In this document: positions 34,901-47,034 of the stretch, in pieces
Layout of the letters: every line of letters starts with the position of its first letter
Position numbering within the stretch: the first letter of the stretch is position 1
From: Struthio camelus
Taxonomy: Eukaryota; Chordata; Aves; Struthioniformes; Struthionidae
Assembly: GCF_040807025.1 (NCBI RefSeq)
Contig: NC_090943.1
Location: forward strand, 140,702,764 to 140,766,763
Reading direction: 5' to 3'
DNA: 64,000 nucleotides
Program-made: the position numbers and the translations under genes
The notes under the pieces: model-generated
The model's database searches: none
Told to the model about the DNA's origin: nothing
The model's input: only the letters and a program-made list of their open reading frames with translations

Positions 34901-37900
34901 AGTAGCTAAATAAAATGGAACTATTAACTGCATCTTTATTACTATGTAAAAGTAAGTTGCTACTGTGTAGTTTAAATAGGCCCATTATGTAACATTTTTT
35001 TCTAATTCATTCCTGATCTGCTAAACTAATCTCTATTTTTCAGGGTTTTTGAAAATGAATTAAATGGATGAGAAATGCAGCTGAAAGCCAGGATTATTTA
35101 AGGAATTGAGAACAATAGGAAAGCATGACAAGGAAAGATCAGCCACTTGACAATGAAGCAACATCCTGAGCCTGAAGCACAATACTATTGAGTAAGCATC
35201 TGAGAAAATGTTTTATTTCTTCACCCAGGATGCGCTCTCTTTCCTCTCTCTCCTCCTCTCCTGGCAGTGGGGTTTAACTTAGTGCTAACCTAGTGAAGTT
35301 TACTTTAGCATTTCCTAGAGTGGACTAAGAAGTGCATTTGTTATTTAGCTCTGTAATTCCATGTCCTACTGCACACTGGAAGTATCATCAGCTCCATCCC
35401 ACTTAACTATGGGCGCTGCATGGCAGCAGCTACCTATGGAATGTAGGAACCCTAAATGCCCTTTATAATCAACGGAGAAAAAGAGAGAGACTCCAGCATC
35501 CGACAATTTAAGGAGCTAAAAATACAGCTCACCTTATGGAGATCTCTCTTCCTCCACTGATGGTAAAGGAAACTTAAAATAGGTATACTCTTGAAACAGG
35601 TGGCTACAGTTAGTTGGGATAATTCCCACCCACTCCGTTGGCATGTTCTCATGATTTTACAACTCCTCCTCACTACGAGAAGTGACGGTTCAAAACGGTC
35701 TTCTCTCCGCTATGTTTGTTATACAGATTTAAAAAGCTGTTTCTACCAGAGTCTTTCAGGCAACACAAGCAAGAATATTTATCTGGTTACAATGCTGGCT
35801 TCTGCTGAAGAGTGTCTTATTACATAATAATCATAAAATATATCTTTACCCTACCAATAATCATGCTACAATCATGCAAGTCCGAAGTTTCAAAGATACC
35901 ACGATGCCTACCAGGATATGAGAATTTTCACTCTCTTTTTTGATAGCCACTTGCATTACTTAAGCAGCACTGTCACTTAACTTAGTGCAGAATTTCAGTA
36001 ACAAAAGTCGGACACTTCTTAAGATTTGAAAACTATATTGGAAGGCTATGTATTTAAAACTAACACCTTTTCATTTGGGTATGTAAAACTAGTGTTACCC
36101 TTTTATCTAATTTCCTGCCCCTTTTACTAGTGATTCAATTACAGCTCTTTTCTGTTAGGAAGTGGTAGTTCAGTAGTTCACTGCACCAAAAAGTAACGTA
36201 ATATTTTGCAAGTTTTGTTGGAAAAATAATATGGGAGTGCTTTTGCTAATGAAGAACACATTCGTTCCACAACTGAGCTTTACTTTAATAAAATTAATGA
36301 AAAATAGCAAGTACAATTCTGCCCTTTGTTACACTTGTACAATCCACTGTGATTAAGAAGAGCTCTACACGCTTGCCGATAAATCCAACTGTGTCCTGTG
36401 GTTGTGTGGATTCTACTACAGGGCATCAAGTTTGTCCAAATTCAGGACACATACAGGAATAATTTAAATTGGTGCATTTCAGTCATGCTCTGCATGAGAG
36501 ATGCACTACGTTCCCAGAATTAGAGATGGGTCCAGCTTGGAGCCCCAACCAAAACGCTTCTTAAATTTATAGTGATTCAAAACATCAGCCTGATCCTAAA
36601 TGAGTTAGATTCTCTTTCGCAAAATAGTATTCCCAAGTCAGTTGTTTTCCTTCAGAAAAAGCTGAGAGAAAGGGATCGTTCTTCAGAAAATCCGAAGTCT
36701 TATTTCTATAATGCTATTTAAAATTTATAGAGACTATATATAAAGCCTTTATAAAGTCTGATCAGAGGTGATTATTTATCATTAAGGGCTAAAGCAACGA
36801 TCTCTGAAATACTTGGGAATCTTTCTTTAATCCTGGACTTTTAAAAGCCCTTTGTTTTTTATTTGCTGTGTTTCAGTACACCTGACTTGACTGCAATGAC
36901 TGTGATCATAATTCCACCTGTCTGGTAATAATAAATTCTGATTTTGCAACTATTTTGTAGGTAGTTTCCTTTCTCTCTCCTGACTGTATCTTTAAGCTCT
37001 TTTTCCACATCCAATATATTCCTTATTGCCTGCATTTTTATTTTTGTGGTTTCCTTTTCACAATTCTTCCCTTTTTTTCTCTGCTTCCTTCTTTTGCCTT
37101 TCTTCATTTTTGCTTAGTCTAACATTTATTGTGGTTTATTTTTAGGATACATGTATATTTGGGGTGGAATTATAAACTGAACATTTAAGTATTGAGCATA
37201 TATTTTTGTTGGAGAAATATATAATCGACAACTGTTCTTATTCTTCTGAGAAACGCCAATAAACAAATGGCAGGTTCCTGTTCAATGAATCCTCTACTGA
37301 TTAAACAAAACAAAACACTGAAAGGAGGCAAAAGAGATACAATATAATAATTTTTCAAAGTACAACAGTTTATGCTGGGGTCTAAAATATTACAAATGTC
37401 GGTGTTTTAACTGTTTCACAAATGCCATAATCTTACACTGAAACACCGTTCAAATGTCAACAACATAGTTTGCACAACGCATAGAACAGATATAATGTAA
37501 ATAATCACATTGAAAGGAAATGACACACTTGAAGCTGGAAGTCTCTTTTTTACTTTTAGGCAGATTTCTCAGTTTCTTTAGATGTTACAGATATATATTG
37601 CCCTTTAAAGTGTAATATTAATAGTTGACTTAGTTTAACTGACCCTTTCTCACACATATATATTTTTGTAGACTAACAGCTGCTGGTACACTTCTCAAAA
37701 ACGTAAGATGCTTCCCTTTGTCAAAGTGCTCTTCTGCCTTCATTTCTGGATGACGGTCGCAATACATGAAGCCCACTGGAATAATGGAATAGTGCTGCTG
37801 CTTTAGCATGTGTTCATGTCCCAAAGTTTTATTTGCCTGAAGAAAAATGCTGCATTGAAGTCTCTTTAAAAACCAATTATTACTTGCCATGGCAAATTCT

Positions 37901-38195
37901 CCTTTCAATTCACTGAGTAAGGACAGGCATAGGCATATATTTAAAGTGATGCACCCACATGAGCCAAAGGCATATATCAATACACAGGTAGGCTCTGGTG
38001 ACATTATTGGCACCGTGCAACTCCAGTAATTTTTTACTTTTACCTTTGCTACATTAATCCAGAATGTTTATTTTTTCATGACTGGTCTTTTTTTTGTTAC
38101 ACGTAGAACATTTACTACGAATAGCGGAGGTTTCCAAGAGACAGGATTGGGGGCAGGGAGGTTGTTGAGCTTTGGAAGGGGGTTGTTTGTCTATT
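31990..38195. other. A+T-rich unique noncoding DNA
   Basis: No gene was recognised over about 6 kb. An A19 run lies at 33245-33263. Minus-strand open frames at 34.2-34.5 kb and 37.6-38.0 kb (93 and 127 codons) have no domain. A weak echo of the symmetric amniote repeat appears near 33.59-33.65 kb. Confidence 0.55.
33245..33263 (+). repeat. Poly-A run, 19 nt
   Basis: Homopolymer of 19 A. No retroposon body is recognisable upstream. Confidence 0.9.
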
Positions 38196-38198
38196 TGT

Positions 38199-38202
<4 letters not shown>

Positions 38203-38231
<29 letters not shown>
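38203..38231 (+). repeat. (TG)7 followed by T15
   Basis: A compound simple repeat: seven TG units at 38203-38216 run into fifteen T at 38217-38231. Confidence 0.9.
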
Positions 38232-38239
38232 ACAACTGG

Positions 38240-39800
38240 CAAAACCCCAGCAGCTATTCTCCAGAAATTTCACAAGAAACATTCATATGGGCAGGAAATC
38301 TACTGGCAAGAAATGGCAGATGAAAGAGTTATGTACTGCTGAAGGAGAGTTTTGCACCTGCACATTGCTTAAGTTGGAGAACATGCTATTAATATAATCA
38401 CAATAGCATAACCAGCAGGATACATAGTCATCTACCAAGAAGATTTCATTTCTAGACATCATGAACTCCTTTGGCGTTAGTGCAAAACAAGGAGTTGAAT
38501 CAACTTCAAATGTGCACTAAATGGAAAAGGGGGAAAAAATTAAACAATTACTATCAGGATATCATGTTTAAAATTAAGGTTAGAGCTGTGTGACAGAACC
38601 CAGACTGGTTTACTGGAGGTCCAAGGACACCAGACTGATTACAGGTAGGGATGCCCAGTAAATAAGGTCAGAGATACCTTGCTTCAGAGTTATTCACTGG
38701 ACTTTGTTTTGTTTCCATTTTATTTATGGAGGAAGCTTTTATTTTTTCCCTTCAAGGTCATTAAACTTAGTCTGGAATAGAGCTGTTCAAAAAACTTCTA
38801 TGGAACATTTTCTGGAGTCAGGATTTGCTAATTCTTTGAAATCAAAATATTTCCAATGCATATCAAAACATATCAACAAAGTTTCAAAATAACTGTTGTC
38901 CCAGTTTTGAAACCTGGAAGCCCTGAGGTCTCTAGTTCAAAGGTAGGCTACTTGGTGGGCCATCCTGCAATGACAGGCCATCAATCCTCTGCCCCGGCAG
39001 ATCGGGAGTTGAGCAACAGTCTGTCTGCCAGGCAGGAGTCCTCTGGAGCCCTGCAGGGCTCCAGCATAACTTAGCTGAAATCTAACCGTCCCCGTGAAAA
39101 GTTTAGATTTCAGTAAGCTGCCAAGGTCTCTCTAAAGTTTGCCATTTATCTTTACTTTTGAGAACGGTTCCATCAGCTTTTTTGTGCAGGAATATGGGTT
39201 TTGGTTTTTTTTCCAAATTGATCTTTCCATCCAAAATAAACCTTTTTATCTACCTTGGTAATCACTTAGCTCGCAAGAGTCCTACCACAAAACGTGTACC
39301 ATCCCTGGATGTATCCCTGGAGCCATGATGCATCTGGTTTCAGGCACAGAAAGGTCATTCAAGAACTTGGAGGAGCACTGTTCCTTCTTTCTGGACTGAC
39401 GAACACCGACACCAGACAGTCAGTCCTCTCCTTACTGAGCTTCATCTCTGGTGGTTTTAAGCAGTCCTAGGGAAGTAATGCCCAATGCTTCACTAAATGA
39501 GAAGGATTCTTACACCTGCCTTGCCAAGGTGGTTCATGAGGAATTTTGGCCCTCTTCTACTGGGATTTGAGTATGCGGGATAGTAAAATATAATTATAGG
39601 AAATTATTACAATCATCCAAAACAGCATCCATTAAAAACAATAATACAGAAGTATGCAACTTACATTGCTTTCTCTTATACAAATATTATTGCATTTCAG
39701 CACAAATGACAAAACAGCAATCATAAGAGTCGTAAGAGTTCCGTGAGGGGATGCACTGTTGCAGCTTGCACTATCATCATGCAAAAACTGCTGCCCAGCC
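38240..39800. other. Unique noncoding DNA
   Basis: No gene was recognised. A hairpin-forming inverted repeat lies at 39075-39113. Confidence 0.55.
39075..39113. repeat. Perfect 11-bp inverted repeat
   Basis: Left arm ctgaaatctaa (39075-39085) and right arm ttagatttcag (39103-39113) are perfectly complementary around a 17-base spacer. It may be a decayed terminus pair of a small palindromic element or chance. Confidence 0.85.
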
Positions 39801-39804
39801 ACGC

Positions 39805-39900
39805 TGGGAGTTACCTCACTCATTGCCCAGGCCAAATTCTCCTGATATATAGGCCAGGCTCCCATCAAGATTAATGGGAGCCACCTTCTCATATGTAAGG
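39805..39900. repeat. Symmetric amniote repeat fragment
   Basis: The motif 'ggccaaattctcctgatat' joins 'ctcccatcaagattaatggg' and 'ccttctcatatgtaagg', the same family as the copy near 27.65 kb, with the internal 'tcaatggga' type element still visible. Diverged and incomplete. Confidence 0.5.
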
Positions 39901-39904
39901 TCAC

Positions 39905-40690
39905 AACTTAATCCACCAAAAGGCAGAACTATAGAGCATGACTTGTGAACTGAGAGGAGACAATGAAGCTACAACCCACGAAAAAGGTACAGTGACCAGT
40001 GAAAGATTTTCTATTCCTGTACAAAAAATGTTTGGGGGGCTGACACACACTAGTTAATTCATAAATTAACTGAGCAGAATTGTTCAACCGTCTGCCTACT
40101 ACTAAACCATTGCTTTCACCTGAACAAGAATTTTACTATGGTAAAATACTATGACAGCTAAGTCAACATAGCATGCATCAATATGTTATCAGTAGCAAAG
40201 TCCTCACTGCTGTCTTTCTGATGTTTGTTTTCTCTCCTTTTCACTGTAAAATCCATTAGGTTGTGAGGACTACTGAGTAAGGTAATGCCTTTTTTAATTG
40301 CATGCTTGTCATTTTAATGTCATCTCAACACTAACCTACAAACTTTATCACTTTACTATTTAAAAACAAGAAACAAAACCCATATTAAACCTGAAAAGAG
40401 TTACAGAGTACCCATCAAGATTGCTGGCAGCCAGTGAACGGTTCAAAAATCTATTTCTTTACAGAGACTGGAGTTCAGTGGTCCCACGGATTTGATTATA
40501 AAATCAGCCTATCTATCTATCTGCCCCAAAATGAGCATGATTTTTCTTTGCAGTAATGTAGCTAAAACGCGTTCACTGGACAGCAGGTTGGCACCAGGCC
40601 GTGGAAAGGTATGTGCCATTTTGTAACACAAAGCAGCCATCCATAATCCTTTCGGTTTCCAGATAATAAAAGGAAAGTCTCATTTTGCGA
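39905..40690. other. Unique noncoding DNA
   Basis: Nothing is recognisable apart from a short CTAT repeat near 40508-40522. Confidence 0.55.
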
Positions 40691-40699
40691 CTATAAAAA

Positions 40700-40930
40700 A
40701 AAGGTTAAAGCAGTGCAGCTGTAACCAGAAATTCAGTCCACTTGTGGTTTAAAGAGCTCCACGCCTACTGCACATAAAATAATACGCTGGTATCATTAGC
40801 ATAGACAACAGCTTGTTTTCAATTTGGCTGCAGATAATGAAATTATCCCCCAAATTACCATAAAGTGGAACAAATAAACACAAAAGAAAAACCCTTTCTT
40901 TTTTTCCCTTTAGCAGCGCTGCCTTTTAGC
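40700..40930. promoter_or_regulatory. Candidate conserved noncoding element
   Basis: The segment holds an inverted repeat of homeodomain/GATA-like cores, GATAAT-GAA-ATTATC, at 40833-40847, followed by 'caaattacca'. It shows no coding frame or transposon similarity. Regulatory function is inferred from motif arrangement only. Confidence 0.3.
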
Positions 40931-41002
40931 TATTTCGAAGCAAAGCAACGCTTCTGTTTTTCTAAAGCTCTGTCCTGACCTCGAGCAGATAAAGAACAGT
41001 AA

Positions 41003-41455
41003 ATGACAAACACGCAGCAAAGAGTTACTGCGCTCTCCCCCCTCGCCTCTGTTTACATTAGGAAATCCACCCAGGGACGAGGGAAGGGGGAGGCAGGAGG
41101 GCTGCCTTTCAGCGCCGCGCTCAGCTCCACTGGCTCCGGCTGGAGCTGGCCCCTGTTTCTGAGTAAGCTTACTCCACTCCAGATGTGCCTCGGCTCCAGC
41201 GTGGCTGCCATGTACAGTAAATCGGCATCTGAGGGCTCGTCAATCTGTGGGGTAGAGCAATTGCGGTCTCGCCAGGCCGCCCCACTGGCACAAACAGAAA
41301 TTTGTGCTGCTAAGCTGGAAAAAAAAAGGAGGAGGAGGGAGAGGAGGGAAAGGCGGGGGAACCGGGAGGGAAGAGGACAAATAACGGGAGAGCAGTGTGC
41401 GAAAGGTGAGGGGCTGCGAGGTGTTAGCTCCCAGAAGAAGAAAGGGAAGAAATAA
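41003..41455 (+). other. 150-codon ATG open frame in a CpG-rich patch, probably noncoding
   Basis: An ATG-initiated frame of 150 codons spans a G+C- and CpG-rich stretch (about 20 CpGs in 400 bases). The last third is Arg/Lys/Glu/Gly-rich because it crosses a polypurine tract. No domain, signal peptide or splice signal was recognised, and the frame is explicable by low stop frequency in G+C-rich DNA. The CpG-rich patch itself is the more interesting element; it lies between two motif-rich candidate noncoding elements. Confidence 0.2.
41337..41370 (+). other. G-quadruplex motif in a polypurine tract
   Basis: Five runs of at least three G (41337, 41346, 41355, 41364, 41368) with loops of 1-6 bases fit the standard quadruplex pattern. 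They lie in a purine-only stretch of about 50 bases. Confidence 0.75.
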
Positions 41456-41599
41456 ACACTAATAGTCGGCCAGGGAAATGTTCTTAATGCGTTTGTAAAT
41501 TTACTTGTAAATGTTTTACACTTAAAAAGAAAGGGGAATACTGCATATCATTTGAAAATGTTGGCTGTCTATAGGTCCCTGCGGATATACTAGTTTAGT

Positions 41600-42060
41600 A
41601 CGACTTGTAACCAGAGCAAGAGAAACATAAAATAGCTGGGAAAACACAGCCAATTAGTCATTACATGCAGACTGTAAAAACAAGAGAGAGAGAAATACCC
41701 TCAGCAGATTGAATCCCTCTTGTTTATGTCACTGGAATAGGAGTGTGAAAAAGCAGAGGCAATGACGCCTTCTAATCAAAGTGCAACCTGCAAACCAGCC
41801 AGTGCTCTGATTCCAAATCCTGTAGGATTTCCTGACTCGCTTTAGATTTACCTATTTGCTGTCATTGTAAAATACAAATTGTTTCGCTAATCAGGCAGTT
41901 TGCTTTGGATCTGACCCCAGTTGTACAAACTCCAAGTTGGACATTCATTTCTGATCTCCTGCCGCCTACACAGCCGTTGCTAACTGAGTTTTAATAGGAT
42001 GAGAAAAGGATCTTTTCTTTTATAGTAGGTTCAAATGAGCTACCCAGCTTCCAGCTGACT
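41600..42060. promoter_or_regulatory. Candidate conserved noncoding element
   Basis: A complex unique sequence with a homeobox-type core (caattagtcatta near 41651) and 'cgctaatcaggcagtttgc' near 41885. No repeat or coding frame was recognised. Conservation is an inference from texture only. Confidence 0.25.
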
Positions 42061-42300
42061 ATAGCTATGTTTTCCTAATCACCAATTTTTTTATAGCAAT
42101 TCTGAGGACCAAAATGCCTGCTCCCCCTCCCCTCTCATCCAACGGTGCCAAATAAATAAGTGTTAAATTGAAACATAGAAGAAAAATGGGTCAGATTTAG
42201 TGTAAATGAGTCACAGTTAAATTTAGGCTGCTTTTATTTGCAAATGTGCACTTTAACAGCAGCTCTATACAGATATCTCAGAGTAGAATGAGATGCCTCA

Positions 42301-42390
42301 TTTATTTATTGTTTTTATTGCAGTTGTGCCTAAAATTCTCAACAATGGCTCCAGGCCCCATTGTGCTATGCACTGTAAAAGATGGGCTAT
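42301..42390 (-). mobile_element. CORE-SINE/MIR-type 3' tail, inverted
   Basis: In plus orientation 'tttatttattgtttttattg' is followed by 'caacaatggctccaggcccc' and 'attgtgctatgcactgtaaa'. This is the reverse complement of the same SINE tail seen at 31.9 kb, whose 3' end carries 'cagcgcctagcacaatgggg' type sequence and an AAT-rich terminus. Old and diverged, but the order of motifs is convincing. Confidence 0.7.
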
Positions 42391-42399
42391 GCATTACAA

Positions 42400-44500
42400 A
42401 GACTCTCTGTTGCCAGAGCAGCTATCCTCTGGCAATGGTACAATCTAGGTTAAATGGTAGCACCTTAAATGGCTGGAAATATTGTCAGCTGTTCCAAATT
42501 TCCAAAAATTGTGACTCAAAGCTGCAAAAAATCATGAGGCTCCATGAAAATAGTCTTAAGATTTTCCAAAGAATATATGCAGGGTCCTTTCTTGTTTCCT
42601 ACTTGATGGGCTTTTAACTCATACTTTTAAACCTTCCCAACTCAACTTAAGTGTATGAAAGTTTTATTTTTAAAAAGGAATGCTGATTCTCGACGTGTCA
42701 TATGATTTAAGGAATGGAGGCTTTAAAAAAAATCAAATATCAATAGAGTTGAAATAAAGCCATTAGGCCGGGCAATATAACAGCTAGTCTTATACGGGAC
42801 TTGACTTTCCCGAGCACCCCACTGACTGGATAGTAAGCTCCCTTCTCTCCAGGGTAAATCAGTCCTGCAAGTTACAAGGCACTCAGATTCTGATTAAGAA
42901 GAACATACGTAAGCATATATAATGAAACAATTAAAGTAAATGTGAGTATTCTTGGGGCCAAATTTTATAATGAGCTTTCAAACTTTGGAGGCACAAGTCT
43001 GAGATCGTTACTTTAGATGAAGGGCAACAAGAAATCACAGCAAACCCCCAGCAAAGAAGCATCTGCAATGAGAAAAGGGTCAGGCAAGAGGAAAAAGTGT
43101 CACATCACTAGCTCTTATGTGTCCACCAGAAGGAGGCACACTGTTTCTAATTTCAATATTTCGTTTTGGTTTCAAGCCCATGCCTATGCTACCCGCCTCC
43201 CTCCCTCCTCCCCTTTCCAAGTATGCTCTCCATTGCTTTATGCCATGTACAATCATTTACAGCTGGACAAAATGGACTCAAAACAAGTGTATCAAATCAG
43301 GATGGCAAGAAGAGGATCAAAATAACCTCAGAGACTGATTATTTAAAATTAGGCTGGCCAATGCACTGGTAAATGTACAACAGGAACTTGCCTTAGACTG
43401 ATGGAAATACGAACTGGGTAACCGAACAGGTGTTTTCAACGGCCAGCATTTCTATGCACAAAGGCAACACGGACAAGTCTCATTAGATAGTAGCTCCGTT
43501 TAGTTAGGAATGTGACTTTTCCCACCCAGTGTTGAATCAGTGGCTCAAGGGAAAGACGATACTCAGGGGACACCAAGAACAGCACAGTTCTTAGCTCATC
43601 CACCACAATAATGACACTAATTTGACAATAAGTGAGCATAAAGCTGATAATAGCTGTCTGTAAAGAACCGTGTGTGATGGTAAGACGATAGCAGACAAAG
43701 CTAAGTGACCATGGAGGAATGTATCTAGGAGCCAGGACATAAAATGAGTGAAGCATGAAAAGGGTGCTGAAAATGAATCACCGAGAGAGAGAGGAATTGC
43801 CCCTCTCAGTGCTCCAAACTCCCAACAATGATGTGCTTCCACTTTAGTTTTATTCACGTTTTTACAATGTAAATTCAAGTCCTTGCTTACACGTGCATCA
43901 TAAGTGTATATTTAACCTCAGGTTTATCATTAGTACGACCACAAAGGACAATTCCACTGAAAAAATTCAAAAAAAAAGACAAAATCAACTGATAATCTTA
44001 CTAAAATGTGGTAATACCTTCTTTCTTTGACGGTCCCCCTAACTCAGCATGCCCTCTTGCAAGACATCAGGTAAAATTAAAGAAAAATTGCCTGTAGAAG
44101 AAATGATGCTTCACATTTCCAAATACAACTTCCTTTTAACTGCGCATTAGAATCTTGCATCCACTTCTTTTCTTGATTTTTTCTTCTATGCAAATTTCAG
44201 TGCACCTGAAAACAAAAGGAAGGACAACACCGGCCAGCTATTGTGTGGGCAGATGTTGGGTAAATTTCCACACGAGACTCTGCCAAGCCTCCTCCTTATG
44301 CAGATAGAGCTCTGACACCTGCACTGTTTGGAAGGATTACTTTCTATATCAGTGAAGCTCCCTGAGGGATTCAGACAAGACTAGCAGCTCAGAACGCGGC
44401 TACAGAGCAATCCTGCCAAGGGCAGTGGGATGCAGTTATCCTTCCTTACTTCATTCGTCCTGCAAAAGGAAGAGGCAAGAGCCCCATATTACAGGGAACA
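42400..44500. other. Unique noncoding DNA
   Basis: No gene or clear transposon was recognised. Overlapping open frames at 43.0-43.4 kb and at 43.4-43.9 kb (minus strand) show no domain. Confidence 0.5.
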
Positions 44501-44750
44501 CACGGGTTGCTCACTTCACGCACCTCCTAAAAAGAAGGGGGGAGTAACAGAAGTGTATTAAGTATCCTTTCAACAGTCATTTAAAAAGCAAACGAAATCT
44601 AAAAGGACTGCAAGAATAGGCTGTATTTTGATTGAAATTGTAGCACAACTTGGCATTTCTGTGGTAGTTCATCAAAGAACTATCAGTAAGCGCGCTAGGC
44701 TTATATATGCCAAATGTTGTCTAATGTCCCAGTAATAGGCTCTACGATGC
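44500..44750. promoter_or_regulatory. Candidate conserved noncoding element
   Basis: Unique motif-rich sequence including 'catcaaagaactatcagtaa' and 'gcgcgc' near 44691-44696. No repeat or coding signal was recognised. The call is weak and rests on texture. Confidence 0.2.
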
Positions 44751-44754
44751 CTTT

Positions 44755-45870
44755 GACACCTGCAGAGAAATTACATGAAATCTGTAGCAACAGTATTAGG
44801 TAATGCACCAGAGTTCAACGTTCAAAACATCCTGTTCTTTACTTAGCCTCTTGTCTTACACAAAAGCAGTTAAAAATAATAGAGGTTGTTCAAGTGCCAG
44901 ATTTACAGGTTTGTGTTCATAGAATTTGTAAGGCTCATCTTGCAAGGCTGTTTTGTTATTATACCTGTGGGCTGGGGAAGGGGAGGCAGGATATCACACG
45001 AGAGGGAGGAAAGCTTTGTGAATGGATAGATTCATGCCTTCAGGAAAAAATGAAATCACTTCAACTAGTCTGCTTTTCTGACTTTTTTTTTTCTTTAACT
45101 TTTCTGAAAAATAAAATCTGTAAGCAGTAAGAGACAGAGTGAGCATCCTGTAGCTGGACTGGAGATAGATTCAAGTCATGGAATATTTCTATTCATAGTT
45201 TGAGATCTCGGGGGTTGGATCAGCTAATTAGTAAGACAGATGCCATTTGCAAAACTTGGATGTTGATCCTGATGCAGAGTTTGAGCTCATCAATCTTGGG
45301 AAATGTTTAGAGAAGAGGAAGTTTGGCTCTCATCTCTAATTTCACACTAGAAGATTCTAGCTGGATTCAGTGGTGGAAGAAAAATTTAAAAGACTCTCTG
45401 TGGCCCCAGATAGGTATCTATGGCCTTGCTATGTATACATTGTAGTAACCTCAGTGCTTGCTGTTACAGAACTATGTGAGTAATAGCCCTCTCCGTGCTG
45501 GGATTTTGGGTTCCTGCTGTTGCTGAGGGAAAGCTGAGCAGAACAATGCACTCCACTGGTGCCTCTATGTTCTTGTCACATTCATGAGTCCTATGAATAA
45601 TCTCTTTGCAATGAAGAACCAAAGCTGTAAATGATCACTTTATTCTTATTTTCACAAGGTGTTGAGGCCTTTGCTTTTATTCCTTATGTTTATGAAATTC
45701 TCGTCTTCTCTGGGAAGCTGGGAAGCAAAATATTGATGGTATGTTGGACTGGAAATACAGGGAGCTGGCTCAGCACACCAGTGAATTCTGCTCCCCACTC
45801 TTGGCCTGTGTCACAAAATTACTTCTTAGGCACAGATTGTACTTACAATTATCAGTCTAAAAAGTGTAAA
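44755..45870. other. Unique noncoding DNA
   Basis: No feature was recognised. Confidence 0.55.
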
Positions 45871-45887
45871 GAACTTTATTGCTGCTT

Positions 45888-45950
45888 GATAAGGTGCTTT
45901 GAGATCAAGATATGAAAAGCACTAGGAAGAAATAACAATAATTTGTACAC
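45888..45950 (+). mobile_element. MIR-like SINE terminal fragment
   Basis: The motif 'ggtgctttgagatcaagata' followed by 'tgaaaagcactaggaag' and an AAT-rich tail resembles the terminus 'agtgctttgagatc...gaaaggcgctataaatgc' of MIR-related SINEs. Only the tail is visible. Confidence 0.5.
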
Positions 45951-45954
45951 AAAT

Positions 45955-46800
45955 AATCAATAGTGCAAGATGAAGCAGCAGCTCACAAACAAGTTGAACT
46001 GCACACTTCCACTGAAGAGTCTTCCATTTATACCAGATCAGATCTGAGGCCTGCTATTTTATCCAAACACCTACATGCAGTCTATTTGTAACATATCCCT
46101 CATAAAGCTCTTCCTCTCACTTCCTGTGAATAGCAATATTACAAAACTGCACAGAGGAAGGGCAACTTTTAAAGTTTTGCAGGGAACAGATGGAAAATGT
46201 GATAGGAAACTGAAAAACAAACATTTGATTTTTTTCATATATATTAATTACACTTAACAATGGTTAAATTCTACTCATATTTTTCTCTGAATTTTCTGCC
46301 ATTTACAGTAACAGAACTTCTCATTCTTAAACTAACAACGATACACTGTTACGGCTCCCCCCAATAACAACAGTGAAAGATTCTGGTAAGTGTTTAAATT
46401 ATCAAAGGCTGCAAAAAGTCTTATTTTATATAGGAAATAAACCGGAATCAATAAAGATATAACTGATTGTCTTTATTAGCTCGCTCGAATAAGACTTATA
46501 ACTTATTTTTTACCCAAATGCTGTCCTTTTTACTAGGATTCTCTACATGATTTTTACCAAGGTTTTCTCTGCAGGAAATAGTGGATGAACTCCAGATCTC
46601 TGAAAGAACGATAAAATGGTATGAACTACAGGATCTCCCACAAGAATGGCAGATACATCACATCTCATGGACCTGGGAAACACCAAACAAAATTTACACA
46701 AGGCCCAAACCCAGAACGGGGTCTGGCATTTGAATAATCCTGGAGTTTTTCCAACCCGTCTTATTCTATCTTAATAGCAGCTCTATTTTTAAAAACAGGT
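45955..46800. other. Unique noncoding DNA
   Basis: No feature is firmly supported. A cryptic acceptor with a 52-codon open frame at 46575-46733 is discussed in the findings. Confidence 0.55.
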
Positions 46801-47030
46801 TAAGCTCAAGAGATCTTATTTAGACCCCCTCAGCTGATTTTCAAACTGTTAGCGTCCAGCAACACTTCTGAAAATTAGAATTCTTATTTTGCATCATTAA
46901 TTGTGAAATAAACTTTTGAACATTCAGGCCTGTAAACATCCAATTATTCTGAATGTTTTCTCTTTTGCAGCTATTGGTCACTAAAGATTGATGTTGCCCT
47001 GTAACTCCTTGCTGATTAACACATTCCTCA
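46800..47030. promoter_or_regulatory. Candidate conserved noncoding element
   Basis: Unique sequence with 'gtaaacatccaattattctg' (forkhead-like and homeodomain-like cores) and 'ttgcagctattggtcac' (CCAAT-type core on the minus strand). No coding or repeat signal was recognised. Inference only. Confidence 0.2.
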
Positions 47031-47034
47031 GGAT

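Noticed and set aside
38078..38397. Open frames with Phe/Val runs around 38.2 kb
   Set aside because: Produced by the TG and T simple repeat.
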